This document shows positions 33,468 to 37,701 of a stretch of 37,701 bases of DNA, one piece after another. The stretch is taken from contig JANQQN010000534.1 in assembly GCA_028289325.1 (NCBI GenBank), positions 1 to 37,701 on the forward strand. Direction: 5' to 3'. Numbering within the stretch: position 1 is the first letter of the stretch; every line of letters begins with the position of its first letter. Made by a program: the position numbers and the translations under genes. The notes under the pieces were generated by a model. The model was not told the origin of the DNA and searched no databases. It saw only the letters and a program-made list of their open reading frames with translations. This stretch comes from Myxococcota bacterium. GTDB taxonomy: Bacteria > Myxococcota > Kuafuiibacteriia > Kuafuiibacteriales > Kuafuiibacteriaceae.

Positions 33468-34757
33468 ATGAAGATCGGGATTCGGCGGGAGGACAAAAGC
33501 AAGTGGGAAGCGCGCATCCCACTGGTGCCCGAAGACATGGCCGCCCTTCGGCGCGACCATGGGGTCGAGTTTCGGGTTCAGCCCTCCAATCAGCGGGCGT
33601 TCTCCCAGGAGGCACTGACCAGGGCCGGCGCGGAGATCGATGAAGACCTGTCGCCATGCCCCATCATCCTGGGGGTCAAAGAGATTCCCGTATCCCGGCT
33701 CGAGCCGAGCAAAACCTACGTCTTCTTCAGCCATACGATAAAGGGCCAACCGTACAACATGGCGATGCTGCGCCGGCTGATGAACCTCGGGTGCAATCTC
33801 ATCGACTACGAGCGCATCGCGAGCGACACCGGTCAACGGCTGGTTTTTTTCGGGGTCCACGCGGGACTGGCGGGAATGATCGATACCCTGTGGGCACTGG
33901 GTCAGCGACTCCAGCGGCGCGGCGTCGAGTCGCCGCTCGCCGACCTCAAACAGGCGCTCCACTACCGCACGCTCGCCGAAGCCGAGAATCATCTGCGCGC
34001 GATCGCCGACCGGTGTCGGGACACGGAAGCGCTGGCACCGATCGGGCCGGTGATCATCGGCGTCACCGGCAACGGCCGCGTCTCCCAAGGTGCGCAACAG
34101 ATCTGCGATCTTCTTCGCCCCGAAACCCTCCGCATCGCGGAGCTGAAGCAACCCGACAACCTCGTCAGCGGCGCGTTCTACAAGGTGGTGTTCGAAGAGC
34201 CCGACATGTTCGCGCGCCGGGACGGGGCGGCGTTCGATCTGCAGGAGTACTACGACAAACCCGAGCGATACGAGGCGCGCTTCGCCGGTTTTCTCCCCGC
34301 GCTCACCGCGCTGGTGAACTGCATCTACTGGGACGAACGCTATCCTCGCCTGGTGACCAAGGCCGACCTGGCCGCGTTGTTCGCCGGCGATGCGCCCCGG
34401 CTCGAGGTGATCGGAGACATCTCATGCGACATCGAAGGAAGCATCGAAGCCACGCTGCGCCCCACGGATCCCGGGGCTCCGGTCTACGTCTATGATGTCG
34501 ATAAGAACCTCGCTCGCGACGGCTTCGAGGGTCGCGGGCCGGTGATCATGGCCGTCGACATCCTCCCCACCGAGCTGCCCCGAGAAGCTTCCCACGCGTT
34601 CAGCCGAGCCTTGAGGCCGCTCATCCCCGGTCTCGCCGACAGCGATCCGAGCGGGTCGCTCGACGACTGGGCTTTGCCCGCACCGCTGAAACGGGCAGTT
34701 ATCCTCCACAAGGGCAAGCTCACCCCCGACTACGCCTATATGGCCGAATACCTGTGA
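33468..34757 (+). CDS. Lysine-ketoglutarate reductase-type (saccharopine-forming) dehydrogenase, stand-alone
   Basis: 429 residues matching the N-terminal LKR domain of eukaryotic alpha-aminoadipic semialdehyde synthase over its whole length: IGIRREDKSKWEARIPLVPE at the start, VQPSNQRAF, ILGVKEIP, YVFFSHTIKGQPYNM, LIDYERI, GNGRVSQGAQ (nucleotide-binding region), CIYWDERYPRL and CDIEGSIEATL. That enzyme condenses lysine and 2-oxoglutarate to saccharopine with NADPH. No saccharopine dehydrogenase gene or domain is adjacent, so the second step would be elsewhere or the substrate differs. The family also contains alanine-dehydrogenase-like folds, but the LKR match is closer. ATG 33468 is used, with no strong ribosome-binding site. 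It is divergent from the thioesterase gene. Confidence 0.85.
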   Translation: MKIGIRREDKSKWEARIPLVPEDMAALRRDHGVEFRVQPSNQRAFSQEALTRAGAEIDEDLSPCPIILGVKEIPVSRLEPSKTYVFFSHTIKGQPYNMAMLRRLMNLGCNLIDYERIASDTGQRLVFFGVHAGLAGMIDTLWALGQRLQRRGVESPLADLKQALHYRTLAEAENHLRAIADRCRDTEALAPIGPVIIGVTGNGRVSQGAQQICDLLRPETLRIAELKQPDNLVSGAFYKVVFEEPDMFARRDGAAFDLQEYYDKPERYEARFAGFLPALTALVNCIYWDERYPRLVTKADLAALFAGDAPRLEVIGDISCDIEGSIEATLRPTDPGAPVYVYDVDKNLARDGFEGRGPVIMAVDILPTELPREASHAFSRALRPLIPGLADSDPSGSLDDWALPAPLKRAVILHKGKLTPDYAYMAEYL

Positions 34758-34813
34758 GCGCGATGACGACCGCCGTGCTGCGCCGCGTCGCCCGTCCCTC
34801 GTCCCCGACTGGT

Positions 34814-34837
34814 TGACCCCCATATTGATCGGGGTCA
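34814..34837 (+). terminator. Hairpin after the LKR-type gene
   Basis: TGACCCC (34814-34820), a 10-nt loop and GGGGTCA (34831-34837) form a perfect 7-bp stem, 57 nt after the stop at 34757 and 12 nt before the lipoprotein ATG at 34850. It may terminate the upstream transcript or act in the leader of the lipoprotein gene. No T-run follows. Confidence 0.4.
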
Positions 34838-34849
34838 TAGGCGATACCG

Positions 34850-35341
34850 ATGTTGAGAGCCTCGACGTTGAGATCCCTGCTGGGCTCGATCGTGATCGGC
34901 GCCGGCGTTGCCGCGTGCTCCGTTCCCGCTTCGGCCCCGATGAGCGAGCTCAACAATGCCAAGCTGATCGCCGGAGAACGCGCCCCGTGCGTGTCCATGC
35001 CCCTCGATAAATTCAAGACGTGCGGCTGCCACCCGCGGGTCGCGTCGGCGCTCGACGTGATGGACGGGGCGGGCCTGCAAGAGACGGCGAGGGCGGAGCT
35101 CGAGCGCTGTTTGAGCGGCGAGAGCCAGGCCCGAGCCAAGGTCGGCGGACGCCAGATCGGAGAGATCGAAGGCGCGCTCAAAACCTGTCTGAGCCAGAAG
35201 GTGTCCGTGAACGAATCGGTCGCCAGCGCGCTCGGCGACATCGCGAAGGTCATCTCTTCCCGTCCCCCCACCGCCGCCGAAACCTGCAACTGGTCGAAAT
35301 GCGTGTACGGCCCCGACGCCAGCTGCGAAGACACGAACTGA
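34850..35341 (+). CDS. Cys-rich lipoprotein of unknown function
   Basis: 163 residues. The signal peptide ends in a lipobox with Cys at about 23 (GVAAC). The mature part contains eight or so further cysteines (APCVS, TCGCHP, ERCL, KTCL, TCNWSKC, ASCED), suggesting a compact disulfide-bonded periplasmic or outer-membrane domain. The middle (about 62-135) looks helical. I did not recognise a family. The ATG 34850 lacks an obvious ribosome-binding site. It is probably monocistronic. Confidence 0.65.
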   Translation: MLRASTLRSLLGSIVIGAGVAACSVPASAPMSELNNAKLIAGERAPCVSMPLDKFKTCGCHPRVASALDVMDGAGLQETARAELERCLSGESQARAKVGGRQIGEIEGALKTCLSQKVSVNESVASALGDIAKVISSRPPTAAETCNWSKCVYGPDASCEDTN

Positions 35342-35354
35342 CGCCGGCGATGCG

Positions 35355-35381
35355 GCGGCTGGGCTCACGCCCGAAAGCCGC
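35355..35381. terminator. Hairpin between convergent genes
   Basis: GCGGCT-GGGC, a TCAC loop, GCCC, a 3-nt bulge, and AGCCGC form a two-part stem of 10 bp (35355-35381) in the 54-bp gap between the Cys-rich lipoprotein gene and the convergent GNAT gene. No T-run. Confidence 0.5.
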
Positions 35382-35395
35382 GGCCCGAGCCGCGC

Positions 35396-35863
35396 TCAAG
35401 CCTGGCCATCGAGCTTCAAAACCATGAATGTGCTGGTCGGCAGGTCCGGATAGTCGCCGAACGCACCACACGGGCCAAATCCAAAACGCGCGTACAGCCG
35501 CCGAGCGGGATCGAAAGCGGGATACGCGCCGGTCTCCAAGCTCAGGGTCGCGTAGCCCCGGTGCTTCGCGGCGTCGATGATATACGCGAGCAGCAGAGCG
35601 CCGACCCCTCGGCGCCGGTAGGCCGGGGCGACGTGCATCGATTTGATCTCCCCGGCCGCCTCGCCGAGCGCCTTGAGCGCCCCGCAGCCAGCGGGCGTCT
35701 CCCCGTCCAAGACCGCCCACACCGTGACATCCGCCGCCCGCAAGCCATCGATGGCCATAACGTGGCCGGTCCCGGGCGGCGAGACGCGCCTCATTTCCCG
35801 TAGGTGGCCCGCAAGGAGAGCCTCGATCGCGGGATCCGACAGATCCGCCTCTCGGATGTCCAT
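35396..35863 (-). CDS. GNAT family N-acetyltransferase
   Basis: 155 residues covering one complete GNAT domain: IREADLSDP at the first strand, GCGALKALGEAAGEIKSMHV (beta4), the acetyl-CoA loop YRRRGVGALLL (motif A), then LSLETG and YARFGFGPCGAFGDY (motif B). This form is close to bacterial acetyltransferases of the YsnE/MnaT type, but the substrate cannot be deduced. Cytoplasmic. The start is ATG 35863; a TTG two codons upstream is less likely. It is divergent from the short-chain dehydrogenase gene, with a 50-bp gap. Confidence 0.87.
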   Translation of the reverse strand: MDIREADLSDPAIEALLAGHLREMRRVSPPGTGHVMAIDGLRAADVTVWAVLDGETPAGCGALKALGEAAGEIKSMHVAPAYRRRGVGALLLAYIIDAAKHRGYATLSLETGAYPAFDPARRLYARFGFGPCGAFGDYPDLPTSTFMVLKLDGQA

Positions 35864-35913
35864 AGGCAAGCCTTACCGGAATAACCGCGAAGGATCTGCT
35901 AGCGTGAACGGCC

Positions 35914-36633
35914 ATGAGCCAGTCCCCATCGAATCCTTCCTCGACGTCCACGAAGCCGGTCTGCGCGGTGGTCGGCATCGGGCCCAAAAACGGCGCCGCT
36001 TTCGCGCGTCGATTTGCCCAGGAGGGATATCAGGTCGCGCTGATGTCGCGGAGCACGGCCCTGTCGGAGACCCTGGCGGCGGAGCTCGGCGACGCGCGCG
36101 CCTATGCTTGTGATGTGACCGACGCCGCCGCCGTCGAGTCTGCGTTCGATGCTGTCCGACGGGAGCAAGGGGCGGTCGACGTCCTGATCTACAACGCCGG
36201 GTCCGGCGTTTGGGGTCACATCGAAGAGCTGAAGCCCGGGGACTTCGAGCGGTCGTGGAAGATCAACGCCCTCGGTCTGTTCCTGTGTGCACAGCAGGTC
36301 ATTCCGCCGATGAAGAGCCAGGGCTCGGGGGCGATCGTGGTCATCGGCGCCACCGCGTCGTTGCGGGGCAAGCCGTTCACCACCGCGTTTGCGCCGGCCA
36401 AAGCGGCCCAGCGAAGCCTAGCCCAGGCGATGGCCCGCCATCTTAACCCCGCCGGCATTCACGTCTCACTGATCATTGTCGATGGCTCGATCGGTGATGG
36501 TCCCAGCGAGTCGCCAGAGCCGAAGAGACTCGACCCCCACGACATCGCCCAAGCCGCCTTGTACCTCGCTCAGCAGCCGCGCTCGGCGTGGACGTTCGAG
36601 CTCGACGTCCGGCCGAGCCAAGAGAGCTGGTAA
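35914..36633 (+). CDS. Short-chain dehydrogenase/reductase with Phe in place of the catalytic Tyr
   Basis: 239 residues with an SDR Rossmann fold: a glycine-rich loop in a variant form (VVGIGPKNGAA, about 19-29), CDVTD (66-70), NAG (94-96) and IGATASL with S149. The usual YxxxK reads FAPAK (F159, K163), so the general-acid Tyr is missing while Lys is kept. The same variant recurs in one SDR subgroup I recall from proteobacteria, so it is probably a real feature of the subgroup rather than a mutation. It may be a reductase with altered chemistry or a nucleotide-binding non-enzyme. It is convergent with msrB, with a 6-bp gap. Confidence 0.85.
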   Translation: MSQSPSNPSSTSTKPVCAVVGIGPKNGAAFARRFAQEGYQVALMSRSTALSETLAAELGDARAYACDVTDAAAVESAFDAVRREQGAVDVLIYNAGSGVWGHIEELKPGDFERSWKINALGLFLCAQQVIPPMKSQGSGAIVVIGATASLRGKPFTTAFAPAKAAQRSLAQAMARHLNPAGIHVSLIIVDGSIGDGPSESPEPKRLDPHDIAQAALYLAQQPRSAWTFELDVRPSQESW

Positions 36634-36639
36634 CGGTCG

Positions 36640-37191
36640 TTACTTGCCGTCCGCCTTGGCGGACCCCTCGCCGGCGGGCTGGGCCGGCTCGAACTCGAGC
36701 GATGCCGAGTTGATGCAGTAACGCAGCCCGGTTGGCCGAGGCCCGTCTCGAAACACGTGTCCGAGGTGGCCACCGCACTTACTGCACAGAACCTCGGTGC
36801 GGGTCATGCCAAAGGAGCGGTCCGTCTCCGTGACCACCCGGCTCTTCTCGACGGGCTTATAGTAGCTCGGCCAACCCGTGCCCGACCGAAACTTGTGGCT
36901 CGAATGGAACAGAGGCTGATTACAGCCGGCGCAGCGGTAAGTCCCCTTGCGCTTCTCGTTCCAATACTCGCCGGTGAAAGACCGTTCGGTGCCCTTCTTA
37001 CGAAGGATGCGAAACTGCTCCGCGGTCAGAATCTTCCGCCACTGGGCTTCGGTCTTGCTGACCTCGTACTCGTGCGTGGGCTCGTCTTTCGGCTTGGCGC
37101 TCGTCGACCCGTGGAGGGCGAACATCGCCATCGCGGCCGTCGCGAGGGCGATGCTGAAGACCATCCAGCTGCTGACGTTGTTCTCGTTCAT
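36640..37191 (-). CDS. msrB: Peptide-methionine (R)-S-oxide reductase MsrB, exported or membrane-anchored
   Basis: 183 residues. An N-terminal hydrophobic segment (about 8-32) marks a signal peptide or anchor. The MsrB domain (about 45-170) has the two zinc CxxC pairs (C87/C90 and C136/C139), the SGTGWPSY motif (103-110), [10 protein letters not shown] (142-151) and the catalytic Cys in RYCINSASL (C159). It repairs methionine-R-sulfoxide in proteins, here in the periplasm. The 5' cytoplasmic form usually lacks this segment. Complete; the C-terminal tail (about 170-183) is extra. Confidence 0.95.
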   Translation of the reverse strand: MNENNVSSWMVFSIALATAAMAMFALHGSTSAKPKDEPTHEYEVSKTEAQWRKILTAEQFRILRKKGTERSFTGEYWNEKRKGTYRCAGCNQPLFHSSHKFRSGTGWPSYYKPVEKSRVVTETDRSFGMTRTEVLCSKCGGHLGHVFRDGPRPTGLRYCINSASLEFEPAQPAGEGSAKADGK

Positions 37192-37245
37192 CCGATCCTT
37201 GGTACGCGACGGATGAAGGGGCGGTTACAAGACGCCGCTCACGGC

Positions 37246-37277
37246 TAGGGTGCGCCTTGCGCGCAAAGCGCACCCTA
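37246..37277. repeat. 32-bp near-palindrome, REP-like
   Basis: TAGGGTGCGC at both ends, inverted, around a core palindrome TTGCGCGCAA, with a single mismatched pair (37256/37267). Motifs of the TAGGGTGCGC...GCGCACCCTA type are dispersed repeats in several bacterial genomes. In this window only one copy was seen. Confidence 0.65.
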
Positions 37278-37660
37278 CACCCGCCTCATAGGTAGGTCCT
37301 TATGGCGGCGTGATCCCGTGGATCGGGGAAGTCTGGGGTGCGCGTGCGAGGAAGGGTTTGGGGTAAACGTACAGGGTTGAGCGGGCTCCAAACTCCTCCC
37401 TCCTACGCTCACGCTCGACCCGAACACGCACCCGCACGCCAAACGAGTCCCGCCAACGACCACACCGATTCTCCAAACGTCAGAAGCGACAGCGGTTCAC
37501 CGAAGCGCGCTCGCAATCGGAGCGTCCGAGCGCCACGAAGGGCGCCGTTCGAAGCCAAGAAGCGGGGTCGAAGCGTCGGCTTAAGATCTTACCTATGCCA
37601 CCCGCCTAGTCCCGTGGAAATGAAGTTCTCAGCAGATAACGTCATGTCCACGGGACGTGA

Positions 37661-37679
37661 GCGAAGCGAAGCGAAGCGA
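37661..37679. repeat. GCGAA pentamer repeat
   Basis: GCGAA repeated three times plus a partial fourth copy (GCGA). A short simple repeat with no evident function. Confidence 0.7.
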
Positions 37680-37701
37680 TCAGGAGGCCGCGCTGGGCCC
37701 G

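Larger units (their letters stand above)
37192..37701. other. Non-coding end region, 510 bp
   Basis: No convincing gene on either strand. Contents seen: the 32-bp near-palindrome at 37246-37277; a 9-bp inverted repeat TCCCGTGGA (37610-37618) / TCCACGGGA (37647-37655) separated by 28 nt; and a short GCGAA pentamer repeat (37661-37679). Base composition is a little lower in GC than in the genes. The msrB promoter should lie at its left end. Confidence 0.55.

Noticed and set aside
37275-37463. 62-codon minus-strand ORF in the right-end non-coding region
   Set aside because: No ribosome-binding site and no recognisable features; composition unlike neighbouring genes.

Overview
The window is 37.7 kb of high-GC DNA, densely coded on both strands, with G or C in most third codon positions. 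No ribosomal RNA, tRNA, CRISPR array, transposase or phage gene is visible. The mix of families points to a deltaproteobacterium-like lineage, most likely Myxococcota or a relative: a PilZ-DUF4388 protein, an AgmX/PglI C-terminal-domain protein, large lipoproteins with repeated ASH-type beta domains and a von Willebrand A domain, several Cys-containing lipoproteins, and SEC-C and DUF4032 proteins. That placement is inference, because there is no marker RNA. The window looks chromosomal rather than mobile.

Left third (1-19.8 kb), mostly cell envelope. It opens with a class A penicillin-binding protein (PBP1b type, minus strand). Next is a two-gene unit of a ferritin-like diiron protein and an unrecognised partner. 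A plus-strand pair of M16 peptidases follows, one with zinc ligands and one without. Then come two adjacent minus-strand surface lipoproteins and a tightly packed six-gene minus-strand cluster (outer-membrane barrel, membrane-anchored protein, GT39-type glycosyltransferase, DUF2721 protein, small exported protein). An AgmX/PglI-domain protein, a small membrane protein and a metallophosphoesterase close this part.

Middle (20-30.4 kb), housekeeping and stress. It holds an HD phosphohydrolase, a large helical-repeat protein with a zinc ribbon and a C-terminal SEC-C tail, a DUF4032 kinase-like protein, a GNAT acetyltransferase, a BON-LysM protein with a DUF493 protein, then dnaK followed 20 bp later by a PilZ-DUF4388 protein. 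Two perfect 7-bp hairpins with 4-nt loops lie just upstream of dnaK.

Right part (30.4-37.7 kb). The most interesting locus is the minus-strand cluster at 30438-33405: a type II thioesterase; a 59-codon acidic ORF ending in Asp-Gly-Glu that resembles Pup/UBact protein modifiers; a possible Pro-rich mini-ORF made from a 15-bp tandem repeat; and a 602-residue homologue of the Pup ligase/depupylase family (PafA/Dop). The enzyme carries an insertion of about 110 residues with a hydrophobic transmembrane hairpin in the middle of its catalytic domain. I read this as a candidate membrane-associated pupylation-like system outside Actinobacteria. No proteasome subunit or ARC/Mpa ATPase gene is in the window, so the fate of any tagged protein is unknown. 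Beyond it lie a stand-alone lysine-ketoglutarate reductase-type dehydrogenase, a Cys-rich lipoprotein, a GNAT acetyltransferase, a short-chain dehydrogenase, an exported MsrB, and about 500 bp of non-coding DNA with a 32-bp near-palindrome.
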